Of a stretch of DNA of 64,000 nt, positions 16,962 to 27,550 are shown one piece after another. The DNA lies in the NCBI GenBank assembly GCA_947259685.1, contig CAMYNC010000005.1:34490-98489 (forward strand), read 5' to 3'. The notes beneath the pieces are model-generated. The model saw only the letters and a program-made list of their open reading frames with translations, was not told where the DNA came from and did not search any database. This stretch comes from an uncultured Desulfuromonadales bacterium. Lineage in GTDB: Bacteria; Desulfobacterota; Desulfuromonadia; Desulfuromonadales; Geopsychrobacteraceae. The position numbers were made by a program, and so were the translations under genes. The first letter of the stretch is position 1; every line of letters starts with the position of its first letter.

Positions 16962-19672
16962 TGGGCAAGTTAAGAGTATACGAATTGGCAAAGCAGATGG
17001 GGCTCGAAAATAAGGAGCTTCTCTCCAAACTTGCTGAGGCTGGAATTGATGCCGGATCACACTCAAGTAGTCTGAGTGATGAGGATATGCAGAAATTTGA
17101 AGCGTTCAATAATCCGTCCGAAGAAAAGATCGAGGAAGCTCGTATCAAGCCGGGGATTATCCGTCGTCGTCGGACCGTGGTGCCTAAACCCGCGGAAGAA
17201 GAGCCGATTACTGAAACCGCTGAGTCCACTGAAGAAGTTCCTGTAGAAACAGCAGCGTCGGTTGTAGAAGTGGCTGCAGATAGCGTCGTTGAAGAACTCG
17301 AAGAGGTTCCTGCTCCGACAGCCCCCGAGGTCGCAGCAGTTCCTGCCGCTGAAGACCCGGTTGAGGAGCCGGCTGCAGAAATTAAAGAAGAACCGGTTGC
17401 TGAAGAACCAGCCCCGGCGACGGTAGCAGAGGTGGTTAAAGAACCGGTTGTTGAAGAAAAGCCGAGCAAACCAGCGACTCCAGAAAAAGCCACCGCCAAC
17501 CAGGCTAAAATCCTCGGCCGCGTTGAATTGCCGCAAGCCCGACCGGCAGCACAAAGACAAGATCGCACCCGCGGCCGTAACGGTGAACGCCCTGCGCGTC
17601 CAGAACGCCCAGGGCGGCCAACTCGTCCGGCAGCAGCGGGTGCGGCCCCAGGTCGTGGCCAACGGCCGGTGGCAGTGGCTCCGGTTGTTCCCGTTGAGCC
17701 GGTTCCGGAAAAAGAGGGGCGGAACAAGAAACGTAAAAAAGGGCGTCGAAACGAGCACGAAACTAGTCAAGAAGATGGCCGCGTTTCGAGGCGTGGGCGC
17801 AGGGTCGAGGTGTTTGAGCCCGGCCGGATGGGTGGTAAGAAACGGCGCGGCGGGAAACAGGGTAAATCGGCCAAGCAAACTGAGATCACCGTTAGTAAAG
17901 CAATCAAACGGGTGATCCGCATCAGTGATTCGATCACTGTCGGTGAACTGGCCAAACGGATGGGGGTTAAAGCTAACGAGCTGATTGCTGAGCTGATGCG
18001 GCAAGGATCGATGGTCACCATTAATCATCCGCTCGATTTCGAATCGGCAGCTATTCTTGCCACCGAATTCAATTACGAAGTCGAAAACGTTGCCTTTGAC
18101 GAAGAGACTATTCTGGATATCAGCGAAAAGAGTGAAAAAGAGGATTCGCCTGAGGACCTGCAAGGTCGTCCGCCGGTGGTGACCATCATGGGACACGTTG
18201 ACCATGGTAAAACCAGTCTTCTCGACGCTATTCGTGAAGCCAGGGTTACCGAAGGTGAAGCGGGTGGGATTACCCAGCATATCGGTGCCTATGATGTGGA
18301 ACTTGACGGGCGGAAGATTACCTTCCTCGATACCCCCGGTCACGAAGCATTTACCGCAATGCGTGCCCGCGGTGCTGGTGTGACTGACATCGTAATTCTG
18401 GTCGTTGCTGCCGATGACGGTGTCATGCCGCAGACCAAGGAGGCGATCAACCACTCCAAGGCGGCCGGAGTACCGATCATCGTTGCGGTCAACAAGATTG
18501 ACAAACCGGATGCCAACCCAGAGCGGGTCAAACAGGAATTGACCGAGTTTGAACTGGTTCCGGAAGAGTGGGGCGGCGAGACCATTTTCGTTGAAGTCTC
18601 AGCAAAGCAGCAGACCAACCTTGAGACCTTATTGGAAATGATCCTGTTGCAGTCTGAAGTGCTGGAGCTGCAGGCCAATCCGGATAAACGTGGCAAAGGT
18701 TCTATTGTTGAAGCTCGTTTGGATAAAGGTCGTGGACCGGTTGCTACCGTTTTGGTTCAGGATGGCACGCTGAAGATCGGCGATTCGATTGTTGCCGGCC
18801 CCCATTTCGGCCGGGTGCGCTCAATGACCACAGCCAATGGGCGCCAGGTTAAAGAGGCCGGCCCGTCATTTCCGGTTGAAGTCACCGGGCTTGGTGGTGT
18901 GCCTGATGCCGGGGATACCTTCCATTCGGTTGAAAGTGAAAAAGCTGCCAAAGATGTCGCGATGCATCGCCAACAAAAACAGCGCGAGCTAGATCTGGCT
19001 AAGAGCAGTAAGGTCTCTTTGGAACAGCTATTTGCCAAAATGCAGGAAGGTGTGGTCGAGGAACTGGCTGTCATCATCAAGGCAGATGTCCAGGGTTCTG
19101 TCGAGGCGGTTCGTGATACCCTCGAAAAACTGTCGACTGACACCTGCCGACTCAATGTCATTCATACCGGTGTCGGCGGAGTTTCTGAGAGCGACGTCAC
19201 TCTAGCAACCGCGTCTAACGCCATTGTTCTTGGTTTCAATGTCCGTCCGGAAACCAAGGCAAAGGCCCTGGCCGAAACCGAAAAGGTCGACATCCGGCTT
19301 TACAGCGTTATCTACGATGCGGTCAACGACATCCGCGATGCGATGGAGGGCCTGCTGGCCCCAACCCTGAAAGAAAATGAGCTGGGTCGGGTCGAGGTTC
19401 GCGAGACCTTCCATGTCTCCCGGGTTGGAACCATTGCCGGTTGTTATGTTCTTGATGGCAAGATTGTCCGCAATGCACAGACCCGCCTGGTCCGCGATAA
19501 CGTGGTTATCTGGGAAGGCAAACTGAGTTCACTCAAGCGCTTCAAGGATGATGTCAAAGAAGTCGCCAGCGGTTACGAGTGCGGTATCGGGCTGGAGAAC
19601 TACAACGATATCAAGAATGGTGACATCATCGAAGTGTTCGAGATGGAGGAAGTAAAAACAACTCTGAACTAG
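16961..19672 (+). CDS. infB: Translation initiation factor IF-2
   Basis: 903 residues from the ATG at 16961 (GGGAG 5 nt upstream; an in-frame TTG sits just before). An N-terminal IF2_N subdomain ([19 protein letters not shown]) is followed by a long Pro/Glu/Ala-rich linker (about 45-300, with an Arg-rich end). A second IF2_N ([19 protein letters not shown]) precedes the GTPase domain with G1 [10 protein letters not shown]3 DTPGHEAF and G4 NKID, and then domains II-IV. IF-2 delivers initiator tRNA to the 30S subunit and promotes subunit joining. Large antisense frames over this gene are codon-bias shadows. Confidence 0.98.
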   Translation: MGKLRVYELAKQMGLENKELLSKLAEAGIDAGSHSSSLSDEDMQKFEAFNNPSEEKIEEARIKPGIIRRRRTVVPKPAEEEPITETAESTEEVPVETAASVVEVAADSVVEELEEVPAPTAPEVAAVPAAEDPVEEPAAEIKEEPVAEEPAPATVAEVVKEPVVEEKPSKPATPEKATANQAKILGRVELPQARPAAQRQDRTRGRNGERPARPERPGRPTRPAAAGAAPGRGQRPVAVAPVVPVEPVPEKEGRNKKRKKGRRNEHETSQEDGRVSRRGRRVEVFEPGRMGGKKRRGGKQGKSAKQTEITVSKAIKRVIRISDSITVGELAKRMGVKANELIAELMRQGSMVTINHPLDFESAAILATEFNYEVENVAFDEETILDISEKSEKEDSPEDLQGRPPVVTIMGHVDHGKTSLLDAIREARVTEGEAGGITQHIGAYDVELDGRKITFLDTPGHEAFTAMRARGAGVTDIVILVVAADDGVMPQTKEAINHSKAAGVPIIVAVNKIDKPDANPERVKQELTEFELVPEEWGGETIFVEVSAKQQTNLETLLEMILLQSEVLELQANPDKRGKGSIVEARLDKGRGPVATVLVQDGTLKIGDSIVAGPHFGRVRSMTTANGRQVKEAGPSFPVEVTGLGGVPDAGDTFHSVESEKAAKDVAMHRQQKQRELDLAKSSKVSLEQLFAKMQEGVVEELAVIIKADVQGSVEAVRDTLEKLSTDTCRLNVIHTGVGGVSESDVTLATASNAIVLGFNVRPETKAKALAETEKVDIRLYSVIYDAVNDIRDAMEGLLAPTLKENELGRVEVRETFHVSRVGTIAGCYVLDGKIVRNAQTRLVRDNVVIWEGKLSSLKRFKDDVKEVASGYECGIGLENYNDIKNGDIIEVFEMEEVKTTLN

Positions 19673-19696
19673 TCAGAGTTGCAGGGGAGATGGTGA

Positions 19697-19999
19697 ATGG
19701 TTGTTGGAGTGCTAAGGATTGATCTGCGCCTACACGCGTCCCAAAGCCTGAAACAAAAACGGTCACAGGTCTCCCGTATTTTGCATCGTCTGCGCAGCCG
19801 CTATCCGATCTCGATTGCCGAAGTCGGCTGGCAGAATAAATTACAACGCAGTCTGCTCGGTGTCAGTATGACGGCCGGGACCGAAGCTCAACTACAGTCG
19901 GTTTTTCAAAAGCTCGAAGATGAAATCTATAGGTCTGGTTTGGCTGAATTGATCGATACTGAAGTTGAGTACTTGCACTATGGAGAAGAGAGTAGTTGA
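19697..19999 (+). CDS. DUF503 (YlxP-like) protein
   Basis: 100 residues, a full-length DUF503 protein: VVGVLRIDLRLHASQSLKQKRS, then SISIAEVGWQNKLQRS-like core (here PISIAEVGWQNKLQRS) and VEYLHYGEE end. Members are small ferredoxin-like-fold proteins found between infB and rbfA, suggesting a ribosome-related role, but no activity is established. The ATG at 19697 has GGGGAGA upstream. The stop overlaps the TTG start of rbfA. Confidence 0.88.
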   Translation: MVVGVLRIDLRLHASQSLKQKRSQVSRILHRLRSRYPISIAEVGWQNKLQRSLLGVSMTAGTEAQLQSVFQKLEDEIYRSGLAELIDTEVEYLHYGEESS

Positions 20000-20364
20000 G
20001 CAGCTATCGACCCGAACGAGTCGGGGAACAGATCCACAAAGAAATTTCCCGCCTGTTGACGCACGGAATTAAGGATCCAAGGGTGGCGCCAGTGATGATC
20101 ACTGGTGTGCAAATGACCCGCGATCTGCGCCTGGCCCGTGTTTACTTTACCGTGCCTGAAGAAGCAACCGAACGCAAGGAAGCAGAGCGTGGCTTAAAGA
20201 GTGCTGCCCCTTTCATTCGGCGAGAATTGGGGCAGGTGATGCGTCTTCGCCATACTCCTGATTTGCGTTTTGAATATGATGGCTCGATCGCCTATGGACA
20301 AAAAATTGAGGGCTTGTTGCGGCAGGTTCAGGATGATTTGACTGATGATTCAGCAGATAGTTGA
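19996..20364 (+). CDS. rbfA: 30S ribosome-binding factor RbfA
   Basis: 122 residues with the KH-like RbfA fold: RPERVGEQIHKEISRLL, DPRVAPVMITGVQMTRDLRLARVYF, and FIRRELGQVMRLRHTPDLRFEYD. It acts in late 16S rRNA maturation and cold adaptation. The start is TTG at 19996, overlapping the stop of the preceding gene, and its 3' end overlaps nrnA by 20 nt. Confidence 0.96.
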   Translation: MSSYRPERVGEQIHKEISRLLTHGIKDPRVAPVMITGVQMTRDLRLARVYFTVPEEATERKEAERGLKSAAPFIRRELGQVMRLRHTPDLRFEYDGSIAYGQKIEGLLRQVQDDLTDDSADS

Positions 20365-21280
20365 GCAGATTCAGCAGCACCAGCGTTTTCTGGTTGTCGC
20401 CCATGAAAATCCTGATGGTGATGCCATCGGCTCGACTCTCGGGCTGGCCAATGCGCTTCGCGAAATGGGCAAAGATGTTGTTGCTTTCAATATCGATGCC
20501 GTCCCTGAAATTCTGCGCTTTTTGCCTAGCTGGGATCAATTGGTCAATAAGCTTGAAGAGGGTGCTGAATTCGATGTCGCTTTCGTGCTCGATGCAGGTG
20601 ACCTGTCACGCACGATGCTACCGGTCAAGGACCTTTGTCGGACCCTGATCAATATCGATCATCACCCGCACTCTACCTTCGGTGATATCTGTTATTTGGA
20701 TACCAACGCCAGTGCAACGGCGGTTATGATCTGCCGAATTCTTGACGCCTGCGATTATCAGATGAGCCTTGAGGTTGCGCAGCCGCTCTATACCGGGATT
20801 CTTTCCGATACGGGCTCTTTTCGTTACTCCAGTTCCAATCAGGAAGCGTTTGTGGTCGCCGGTCAACTGGTCGGGATGGGGATCGATACCTGGCAGGTCG
20901 CCAGCAGCCTTTATGAAAGCATGGCTCCTGAACGGATGCGGCTGCTAGGCTTTGTGCTGCCAACCCTTGAGATTTCCGCCTGCGGTCACTATGCATCGGT
21001 GGTGATGACGACCGATATGCTCTCTAAGGCCGGTGCAGACGAAGAGCATACCGAAGGTTTTGTCAATTATCCTCGTGCGGTGCGTGGGGTCGAGGTGGCG
21101 ATGTTTTTCCGCCAGAATGGCGAACAGACCTACAAAATCAGTTTCCGTTCGCGCGGGTCGATCGATGTTGGTTCCGTCGCCCGGAAACTCGGCGGTGGCG
21201 GCCATCATAATGCTGCCGGGGCTCAGGCCTCGGGTTCTCTGGATGACGTCCGCACCAGAGTTGCCAGCCTGTTTGTTTGA
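20345..21280 (+). CDS. nrnA: DHH/DHHA1 phosphoesterase, NrnA-like
   Basis: 311 residues. DHH motifs: VVAHENPDGDAIGS (I), VLDAGD (II), INIDHHPHS (III, the DHH triad) and ILSDTGSFRYSS (IV). The C-terminal DHHA1 domain has GGGGHHNAAGAQ. NrnA degrades short oligoribonucleotides and dephosphorylates pAp, completing mRNA turnover. Its placement between rbfA and truB matches the common bacterial order and fits with PNPase downstream. Confidence 0.93.
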   Translation: MIQQIVEQIQQHQRFLVVAHENPDGDAIGSTLGLANALREMGKDVVAFNIDAVPEILRFLPSWDQLVNKLEEGAEFDVAFVLDAGDLSRTMLPVKDLCRTLINIDHHPHSTFGDICYLDTNASATAVMICRILDACDYQMSLEVAQPLYTGILSDTGSFRYSSSNQEAFVVAGQLVGMGIDTWQVASSLYESMAPERMRLLGFVLPTLEISACGHYASVVMTTDMLSKAGADEEHTEGFVNYPRAVRGVEVAMFFRQNGEQTYKISFRSRGSIDVGSVARKLGGGGHHNAAGAQASGSLDDVRTRVASLFV

Positions 21281-21296
21281 GCCTGCCCTGAAGTTC

Positions 21297-22208
21297 ATGC
21301 ACGGAATACTGCTTATTGACAAGTCAGCCGGGATGACCTCGCACGACGTGGTGCGTCAGGTTCGGCGCATTTGCAAGACGCGTAAAGTCGGGCACGCCGG
21401 AACCCTTGATCCAATGGCGACCGGAGTCTTGCCGGTGGCGGTGGGTGACGGCACCAAAATTCTACAGTTTCTGTTGGCCGAGGATAAAAGTTATCGGGCC
21501 AGGTTTCAGTTGGGAATCAGTACCGATACCCTGGATGCCGAAGGGCAGATTCTGCAGCAAAGAGAATTGCCGTCCGCCTGTGCCGAGCGTTTAGAACCGA
21601 TACTGCAGCGTTTTCGCGGTTCGATAGAGCAGGTTCCGCCGATGTATTCGGCCCTTAAGAAAGATGGTGTTCCGCTTTACAAACTCGCCCGCCAGGGGAC
21701 CACGGTGGAACGTGAGCCACGTTCTGTGCGGATTGACCGGCTTGAGGTCTTGGAAGTTGTCCTGCCGGATATCACCATCGAAGTCGACTGCTCCAAGGGA
21801 ACCTATATCCGTTCGCTGGTCAACGATATCGGCGAGGCGCTTGGTTGTGGCGCGCACCTGACGGCACTGCGTAGATTGCGCTGCGGTCATTTTGATATCG
21901 ATAACTGCATCAGTCTGGAACAGCTGCAACAGGCTGCCGAGGGGCAGGATGTCTCCGCCTTGCTGTCGTTGGATGAGGCCTTAAGTGGTTTTTCTGCTGT
22001 CCAGGTGCTGGGCAACGCCATTCAAGCCTTGAAAAACGGTGTGCCGCCAGGACTTACAGACATCAGTTCCCCGAACTCATTCGAGGCGGGTGATTTGCTC
22101 CGCCTACAGATCGACCGGTCGCTGGCAGCAGTGGCTAGATTCGCGCCGGAGCGACAGAAGGAAAAGCGCGGAGATTTTGAGCTGGTCAGGGTTTTCGTGG
22201 CCCAGTAA
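21297..22208 (+). CDS. truB: tRNA pseudouridine-55 synthase TruB
   Basis: 303 residues from the ATG at 21297 (MHGILLIDKSAGMTSHDVV), which matches the usual TruB start; the frame is open further upstream but only inside nrnA. The catalytic Asp lies in HAGTLDPMATGVLPV. Other blocks are QVPPMYSALKKDG and VDCSKGTYIRSL. The C-terminus carries a short PUA-like part. The enzyme makes pseudouridine 55 in the T loop of tRNAs. Confidence 0.96.
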   Translation: MHGILLIDKSAGMTSHDVVRQVRRICKTRKVGHAGTLDPMATGVLPVAVGDGTKILQFLLAEDKSYRARFQLGISTDTLDAEGQILQQRELPSACAERLEPILQRFRGSIEQVPPMYSALKKDGVPLYKLARQGTTVEREPRSVRIDRLEVLEVVLPDITIEVDCSKGTYIRSLVNDIGEALGCGAHLTALRRLRCGHFDIDNCISLEQLQQAAEGQDVSALLSLDEALSGFSAVQVLGNAIQALKNGVPPGLTDISSPNSFEAGDLLRLQIDRSLAAVARFAPERQKEKRGDFELVRVFVAQ

Positions 22209-22225
22209 ACACTCATGATTAGCTC

Positions 22226-22254
22226 TTTACAGAGTTGGTTAACTATGGTAGATA
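22226..22254 (+). promoter_or_regulatory. Candidate promoter for rpsO
   Basis: TTTACA (22226-22231), a 17-nt spacer and TAGATA (22249-22254), about 65 nt upstream of rpsO. The match is moderate. rpsO has its own promoter in other bacteria. Confidence 0.35.
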
Positions 22255-22319
22255 GCGTAGGTTGCTTAGTGAAAAATAGCCACGCCACTGGCTTTATCGA
22301 AAACAAAAGGAGATAACAG

Positions 22320-22586
22320 GTGCTCGGCACAGAACGTAAACAAGAAATTATTGGAAAGTTCAAGCGTCACGAAGGTGATACCGGCTCCCCGGAAGTCCAA
22401 ATTGCTCTTCTGACCGAACGGATTACTTACCTGACGGATCACTTCAAGACCCACAAGAAAGATCACCATTCCCGTCGTGGTCTGTTGAAGATGGTTGGTC
22501 AGCGGCGGCGCCTGCTTGATTATTTGATCTCGCAGGACATCGATCGCTACCGAGGCATCATCAAGGATCTCGGCATCCGACGTTAG
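22320..22586 (+). CDS. rpsO: 30S ribosomal protein S15
   Basis: 88 residues, the normal S15 length, with [38 protein letters not shown] and RRRLLDYL. The start is GTG at 22320, directly after AAAGGAGATAACAG. S15 binds 16S rRNA helices 20-22 early in 30S assembly. A strong terminator follows. Confidence 0.98.
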   Translation: MLGTERKQEIIGKFKRHEGDTGSPEVQIALLTERITYLTDHFKTHKKDHHSRRGLLKMVGQRRRLLDYLISQDIDRYRGIIKDLGIRR

Positions 22587-22592
22587 TCTGAG

Positions 22593-22625
22593 GCAGCATG
22601 CTCCACCGGGGGCATGCTGCTTTTT
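22593..22625 (+). terminator. Intrinsic terminator after rpsO
   Basis: GCAGCATGC and GCATGCTGC form a 9-bp stem with a short loop followed by TTTTT. It begins 7 nt after the rpsO stop. Confidence 0.9.
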
Positions 22626-22630
22626 GACTT

Positions 22631-22729
22631 CCAGCTAATAGCTCTGGAGGCTGTCCGGAGAGAATATCTGGTGATCGAAACACCAGGGATTGTCTCAGGC
22701 CAACCTCCACCAGCTATTTTTTTTTATCA
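22631..22729 (+). promoter_or_regulatory. Structured, attenuator-like leader of pnp
   Basis: Segment 22637-22650 (AATAGCT, C, TGGAGG) can pair with 22704-22718 (CCTCCA, CC, AGCTATT), giving about 13 bp, followed by an uninterrupted T tract. A nested hairpin CTGGTG/CACCAG lies at 22668-22686. The left arm can instead fold locally (22631-22647, AGCT-AAT-AGCT), which excludes the large stem. It could be an attenuator or an RNase III-type processing stem of the kind known in the E. coli pnp leader. The pnp start codon is 52 nt downstream. Confidence 0.55.
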
Positions 22730-22780
22730 GGCTTCATGGGTTTGCAGACGGCTGCCAACCCACCAAACGAGGAGAAAAAG

Positions 22781-24880
22781 ATGGCCTATCATACAGTAGA
22801 AGTAGAGTTCAACGGTCAACCGTTGACGATTGAAACCGGTAAGGTTGCCCGTCAGGCTGACGGCGCTGTTATCGTAACCTACGGTGAGACCAAAGTGCTC
22901 TGTACCGTTGTTTCGGCAAGAAAAATGCGCGAAGGGCAAGATTTTTTCCCGCTGACCGTTAATTACGCAGAAAAATTCTATTCCGCCGGCAAGATCCCCG
23001 GTTCCTTTTTCCGCCGGGAGCGTGGGACCACCGAACGCGAAACCCTGATCTGCCGCCTGATCGACCGCCCGATGCGGCCGCTCTTCCCGAAGGGTTATCT
23101 ATTCGAAACCCAGATCATGCCGTCGGTAATTTCAACCGACATGGTCAATGATCCAGATACCCTGGCCATGGTTGCAGCGTCGGCTTCGGTTGCAGTTTCT
23201 GATATTCCTTTCGAAGGTCCGATTGCAGCCGTACGCGTTGGTCGGATTGATGGCCAGTTTGTAGCCAACCCAACCAGAGAGCAAATTGAGCAGACTGACG
23301 TCGAGATCGTCATCTCTGGCTCCAAAGATGCCGTGATGATGGTTGAGGGGGAGTCTAATTTCCTCTCTGAAGCGGAAATGCTCGACGCTATCTTCTTCGG
23401 TCACAATGCACTACAGCCGCTGATCGCTGTGCAGGAAGAACTGGCCAAGCTGGTCGGTAAAGAGAAGCGTGCTTTTGAAGTTCCGCAGGCAGATGCAGCC
23501 TTGGTCGCAAAAGTCACTGAGCTGGCCGAGCCGAAGGTTGTCGACGCCGTCAAAATTCAAAGCAAGCAGGATCGTTATGCGGCCTTGGGTGAGATCCGCA
23601 CCGAGGTGAAAGAACAACTGGCCGAGGTTTATCCAGAGCGTGAAGGAGAGATCTCCGCGGCTCTCGGCTCGGTAGAGAAGCGAGTTGTGCGTTTGATGGT
23701 CGCTAAAGACCGGATCCGGATCGATGGCCGCGACATGGCGACGATTCGTCCGATCAGCTGTGAAGTTGGTGTGTTGCCGCGCGCTCACGGCAGTGCCCTG
23801 TTCACCCGTGGTGAAACCCAGGCGCTGGTCGCGGCCACTCTGGGAACCGGAACTGACGAGCAGCGCATGGACAATGTCCAGGGGATGGACTTCAAGAAGT
23901 TTATGTTGCACTACAACTTCCCACCGTTCTGCGTTGGTGAAACCAGCATGCGTCTCTTCCCGGGCCGGCGTGAAATCGGCCACGGCATGCTTGCTGAGCG
24001 CAGCGCCGCGCAGATTTTGCCGAAGCATGAAGACTTCCCATACACCATCCGGATCGTCTCCGACGTCCTCGAGTCGAACGGTTCTTCATCGATGGCGTCG
24101 GTCTGTGGTGCTTCGCTGTCACTGATGGACGCCGGAGTACCGGTTTCCGAAGCGATCGCCGGAATTGCTATGGGTTTGATCAAGGAAGGCGATGATGTCG
24201 CTGTGCTTTCCGATATCCTCGGTGATGAAGATCATCTTGGTGATATGGATTTCAAAGTGACCGGTTCGGCAAACGGTATCACTGCTCTGCAGATGGATAT
24301 CAAAATCACTGGTGTCACCAAAGAGATCATGCAGCAAGCCCTGGAGCAAGCTCGTGAAGGGCGGATCCACATCCTCGGTGAGATGGCCAAGGCGCTTGAC
24401 GCACCGCGTGCAGAGCTCTCTGAGCATGCTCCACAGATCACCAGTATCAAGGTTAAGCCGGATCAGGTGCGCACCGTTATCGGATCAGGTGGCAAAAACG
24501 TTCGCGGCATTATAGACGCGACCGGCTGTGCCATCGATATTGAAGACGACGGGACCATCAAGATTGCCTCTTCCGACGGCAATGCCGCCAAAGCGGCGAT
24601 TAAGATGATCCGTGATCTGACCCAGGAACCTGAAGTTGACAAGCTCTATATGGGAACCGTCAAGAAGATCATGGAATTCGGCGCATTTGTCGAAATCTAC
24701 CCAGGTACCGACGGCTTGGTCCATGTTTCCGAGCTGGCCAAAGAGCGGGTCCGTAATGTCACCGACGTGTTGAACGAAGGGGACCAGGTCCTGGTTAAAT
24801 GTATCGGTGTCGATCGTCAAGGCAAAATCAAGCTGTCCCGCAAGGCCGCTCTTGATCAGAAACTGCCTGAAGAAGGCTGA
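22781..24880 (+). CDS. pnp: Polyribonucleotide nucleotidyltransferase (PNPase)
   Basis: 699 residues from the ATG at 22781 ([15 protein letters not shown]), chosen for the GAGGAG Shine-Dalgarno at about 22769. Two RNase PH domains are present, with [20 protein letters not shown] in the first and [15 protein letters not shown] in the second. A KH domain ([14 protein letters not shown]) and an S1 domain ([18 protein letters not shown]) follow. PNPase degrades RNA 3' to 5' by phosphorolysis as part of degradosome-like complexes. The leader RNA may mediate autocontrol. Confidence 0.98.
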   Translation: MAYHTVEVEFNGQPLTIETGKVARQADGAVIVTYGETKVLCTVVSARKMREGQDFFPLTVNYAEKFYSAGKIPGSFFRRERGTTERETLICRLIDRPMRPLFPKGYLFETQIMPSVISTDMVNDPDTLAMVAASASVAVSDIPFEGPIAAVRVGRIDGQFVANPTREQIEQTDVEIVISGSKDAVMMVEGESNFLSEAEMLDAIFFGHNALQPLIAVQEELAKLVGKEKRAFEVPQADAALVAKVTELAEPKVVDAVKIQSKQDRYAALGEIRTEVKEQLAEVYPEREGEISAALGSVEKRVVRLMVAKDRIRIDGRDMATIRPISCEVGVLPRAHGSALFTRGETQALVAATLGTGTDEQRMDNVQGMDFKKFMLHYNFPPFCVGETSMRLFPGRREIGHGMLAERSAAQILPKHEDFPYTIRIVSDVLESNGSSSMASVCGASLSLMDAGVPVSEAIAGIAMGLIKEGDDVAVLSDILGDEDHLGDMDFKVTGSANGITALQMDIKITGVTKEIMQQALEQAREGRIHILGEMAKALDAPRAELSEHAPQITSIKVKPDQVRTVIGSGGKNVRGIIDATGCAIDIEDDGTIKIASSDGNAAKAAIKMIRDLTQEPEVDKLYMGTVKKIMEFGAFVEIYPGTDGLVHVSELAKERVRNVTDVLNEGDQVLVKCIGVDRQGKIKLSRKAALDQKLPEEG

Positions 24881-24893
24881 TTCGGACCACTCG

Positions 24894-26153
24894 ATGCTAC
24901 AGAAGTCAAGACTGGATAACGGCATCCGTGTCGTCACTGAACGGATGCCGGGACTTCATTCTGTAACCGTTGGCTTCTGGGTTCAGAATGGCTCCCGCCA
25001 TGAAGAAGCATCGCTGAATGGCATATCTCATTTTATTGAGCATATGCTATTTAAAGGAACGACCAGTCGTTCCGCGTTACAAATCGCCAAAGAAATCGAT
25101 TCGGTCGGTGGAGTGCTTAATGCCTTCACCGGCCGCGAATTCAGCTGCTACTATGCCAAGGTCCTTGGCGATAAACTCCCTCAGGCTATCTCCCTGCTCT
25201 CCGACCTGGTTCTCAATTCGACCTTTGATGAAAAAGAGATTGAGAAAGAACGGCGGGTCATCCTGCAAGAAATCTCCATGGTCGAGGATACCCCGGATGA
25301 TCAGGTCCACGATCTGTTCAGCGAATCGATCTGGTCCAGTCATCCGCTGGGCCGCCCGGTCCTCGGTAAAGTCGAAACCGTCAAGACGATCAACCGGCAG
25401 AACCTGCTGGACATGCTGCATAGCCGCTACCTTGGGCATAACATCCTGATTGTCGCTGCCGGCGATGTCCAGCATCAGCAGGTCATCGAGCAGATTGAAC
25501 AGACTTTTAACAGCGTGGCGCCGGGAACACCTGACAACCTCTGCACCCTTCCCGAATACCGACCAGGGGTACGGGTGACGACCAAACCTCTCGAGCAGGC
25601 ACATTTTTGTCTCGGTTGCAAAGCTCTGCCGCAGAATCATGACGATCGTTTCATCCTCCATCTGCTGAACAGCAGTCTTGGCGGCAGCATGAGTTCGCGG
25701 CTGTTTCAAAAAATTCGTGAAGAACATGGCCTGGCCTACTCAATTTACAGTTACCTGAACACCCATTCGGATGCCGGTTCGCTGATTGTCTATGGTGGGA
25801 CCAGTCCAGATAAGCTGCAGGAAACCATTGGCCTGGTGCTTGAGCAATTTGCAGCACTGAAAAAGGTCTACATCGGCAATGAAGAGCTGCATATGGCCCG
25901 CGAGCAGATGAAGGGGACCTTGTTGCTTTCCCTCGAGAGTTCAGATAATCGGATGACGCGTCTGGCAAAAAATGAAATTTTTCTTGGACGTCAGCCGGAA
26001 CTTGATGAAATCATAGCTGAAATCGACGCGGTTACGACCACCTCTCTGCAACGCGTCGCCAACCAATTGCTGGCTGATGACTCCCTGAATCTGCAAGTTG
26101 TCGGACCGGGCAACTGCACCAAGATTCCTATGGGACTTCTCAGTATTCCATAA
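24894..26153 (+). CDS. M16 family zinc peptidase
   Basis: 419 residues from the ATG at 24894, which begins 13 nt after the pnp stop. The inverted zinc motif H-x-x-E-H is seen in [11 protein letters not shown] (about residue 45), with the downstream Glu ligand in the [13 protein letters not shown] segment. This is the single-chain processing-protease-like form common after pnp in bacteria. Its substrate is unknown. The protein has no signal peptide and is probably cytoplasmic. Confidence 0.92.
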   Translation: MLQKSRLDNGIRVVTERMPGLHSVTVGFWVQNGSRHEEASLNGISHFIEHMLFKGTTSRSALQIAKEIDSVGGVLNAFTGREFSCYYAKVLGDKLPQAISLLSDLVLNSTFDEKEIEKERRVILQEISMVEDTPDDQVHDLFSESIWSSHPLGRPVLGKVETVKTINRQNLLDMLHSRYLGHNILIVAAGDVQHQQVIEQIEQTFNSVAPGTPDNLCTLPEYRPGVRVTTKPLEQAHFCLGCKALPQNHDDRFILHLLNSSLGGSMSSRLFQKIREEHGLAYSIYSYLNTHSDAGSLIVYGGTSPDKLQETIGLVLEQFAALKKVYIGNEELHMAREQMKGTLLLSLESSDNRMTRLAKNEIFLGRQPELDEIIAEIDAVTTTSLQRVANQLLADDSLNLQVVGPGNCTKIPMGLLSIP

Positions 26154-26158
26154 GCGTT

Positions 26159-26614
26159 ATGAAACCGACGATTCAAATCAAAAAGCTGCACCCCGCTGCC
26201 CAGGTTCCGCACTACATGACCGAGCTTGCTGCTGGAATGGATATCCAGGCTCTACCGGAGAATGATATCCTGCTAGCACCAGGTGAACGCTGCCTGGTTC
26301 CCACCGGGCTGGCGGTTGCTATTCCTCCTGGTTACGAAATCCAGGTTCGGCCTAGATCGGGGCTGGCATTGCGGCAGGGGATCAGCCTGGTTAACAGTCC
26401 GGGCACCATCGACGCCGATTATCGCGGCGAGATAGGAATCATCGTGATCAATCATGGCCAGGAATGTTTTAATATCTCCGCTGGCGACAGGATTGCACAG
26501 CTTGTCGTTGCGCCGGTCTGTCAAGCGGTCATGCAGGTGGTCGAGGACCTTTCCGAAACCTTACGGGGTGGGGGAGGCTTCGGACATACCGGGAAACGGG
26601 AGGGCAAGTCATGA
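26159..26614 (+). CDS. dut: dUTP diphosphatase
   Basis: 151 residues with all five trimeric dUTPase motifs: AAGMDIQA (1), RPRSGLAL (2), [14 protein letters not shown] (3), GDRIAQLVV (4) and [10 protein letters not shown] (5). It hydrolyses dUTP to dUMP and PPi, preventing uracil incorporation. It overlaps the next gene by 4 nt. Confidence 0.97.
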   Translation: MKPTIQIKKLHPAAQVPHYMTELAAGMDIQALPENDILLAPGERCLVPTGLAVAIPPGYEIQVRPRSGLALRQGISLVNSPGTIDADYRGEIGIIVINHGQECFNISAGDRIAQLVVAPVCQAVMQVVEDLSETLRGGGGFGHTGKREGKS

Positions 26615-26883
26615 GCCAGCCGCAAGGACCTGAAGATCTGCTTGAATTCCCCTGCCACTATCAGTTCAAAGCCGTCGGTAGCGCCGGTGATACCTTTTAC
26701 CGGGCTGTCGTCCAGGCCGTTCAGCAGCATGCCAACGTCAGCACAGATGCAATCAAAAGCCGACCGAGCGGTAAAGGAACCTATCAGTCGGTTTCAGTGA
26801 TGGTCACCTTGCATAATTATCAGCAGTTAACAAAGATCTATGCCGAAATTCGCCAGGTACCCGAGTTGAAAATGTTGCTTTAA
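26611..26883 (+). CDS. DUF493 (YbeD-like) protein
   Basis: 90 residues, with [14 protein letters not shown], then a core ending [14 protein letters not shown] and [14 protein letters not shown]. It belongs to the YbeD/DUF493 family of small ferredoxin-like-fold proteins, resembling ACT-type regulatory domains. No role is firmly established. The start overlaps the dut stop (ATGA). Confidence 0.85.
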   Translation: MSQPQGPEDLLEFPCHYQFKAVGSAGDTFYRAVVQAVQQHANVSTDAIKSRPSGKGTYQSVSVMVTLHNYQQLTKIYAEIRQVPELKMLL

Positions 26884-26933
26884 ATTGGATAAGCACGTAA
26901 AATTACCAGATAATTTCTCTGGAGGAGACGAGG

Positions 26934-27542
26934 ATGCTGCTGTCAATAAACCCTGAAAATCCACAAAAACGACATATTACTCGCGTCGCAGAATGTCTCC
27001 GCCAGGGAGGCGTGATTGTCTATCCGACCGACACTATCTACGGTATAGGTTGCGATATTTTTAATCGCAAGGGGATTAAGAAAATATTTCAGATCAAGCA
27101 GCGCGATAGTCGCAAACCTTTTTCCTTCATCTGCAGTGATCTGGCAGAAATATCTAATTATGCTCAGGTCAGCAACTTCGCTTTCAAAATCATGAAGCGT
27201 CACCTGCCCGGGCCCTACACCTTTGTGCTTGAGGCAAGTAAAGTCGTCCCTGATTCACTGAGCACCAAGCAGAAAACCGTCGGTGTGCGGATTCCGGAGA
27301 ACGCCATCTGCCAGGCAATTGTCAAAGAACTTGGCCATCCACTGGTCACCACCAGCGCTAATCTCTCCGGCGAAGAGACCCTGCAGGATCCTGCCCTGAT
27401 TGATGAGCGGATGGGGCGCATGGTCGAACTGGTTATCGATGGTGGGATCTCTTTGGGGGAGGGGTCCACGGTGATCAGTCTGCTGGACGACCAGATTGAA
27501 GTCCTCCGTGAGGGCAGCGGCGATATTTCCTGGATAGAGTAG
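26934..27542 (+). CDS. YrdC/YciO-family (threonylcarbamoyl-AMP synthase-like) protein
   Basis: 202 residues. The YrdC fold is clear: GGVIVYPTDTIYGIGCD, the KQRDSRKPFSFIC segment, LPGPYTFVLEAS and TSANLSGE. The N-terminal sequence INPENPQKRHI aligns with E. coli YciO rather than with YrdC/TsaC. So it may be the YciO paralogue and not the main enzyme for tRNA t6A synthesis. It starts after GGAGGAGACGAGG. Confidence 0.85.
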   Translation: MLLSINPENPQKRHITRVAECLRQGGVIVYPTDTIYGIGCDIFNRKGIKKIFQIKQRDSRKPFSFICSDLAEISNYAQVSNFAFKIMKRHLPGPYTFVLEASKVVPDSLSTKQKTVGVRIPENAICQAIVKELGHPLVTTSANLSGEETLQDPALIDERMGRMVELVIDGGISLGEGSTVISLLDDQIEVLREGSGDISWIE

Positions 27543-27550
27543 GGCGACTA

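Noticed and set aside
16879..17727. 282-codon minus-strand frame opposite the infB linker
   Set aside because: Its Ser/Thr/Gly-rich sequence mirrors the Glu/Ala/Pro-rich linker of IF-2 on the other strand.
17063..18454. 463-codon minus-strand open frame over infB
   Set aside because: It is antisense to the clearly conserved IF-2 gene, has low-complexity Phe/Arg-rich sequence and no start context; codon bias explains it.
23411..24028. 205-codon minus-strand frame opposite pnp
   Set aside because: Antisense shadow of a highly conserved gene with no ribosome-binding site or homology that I can recognise.
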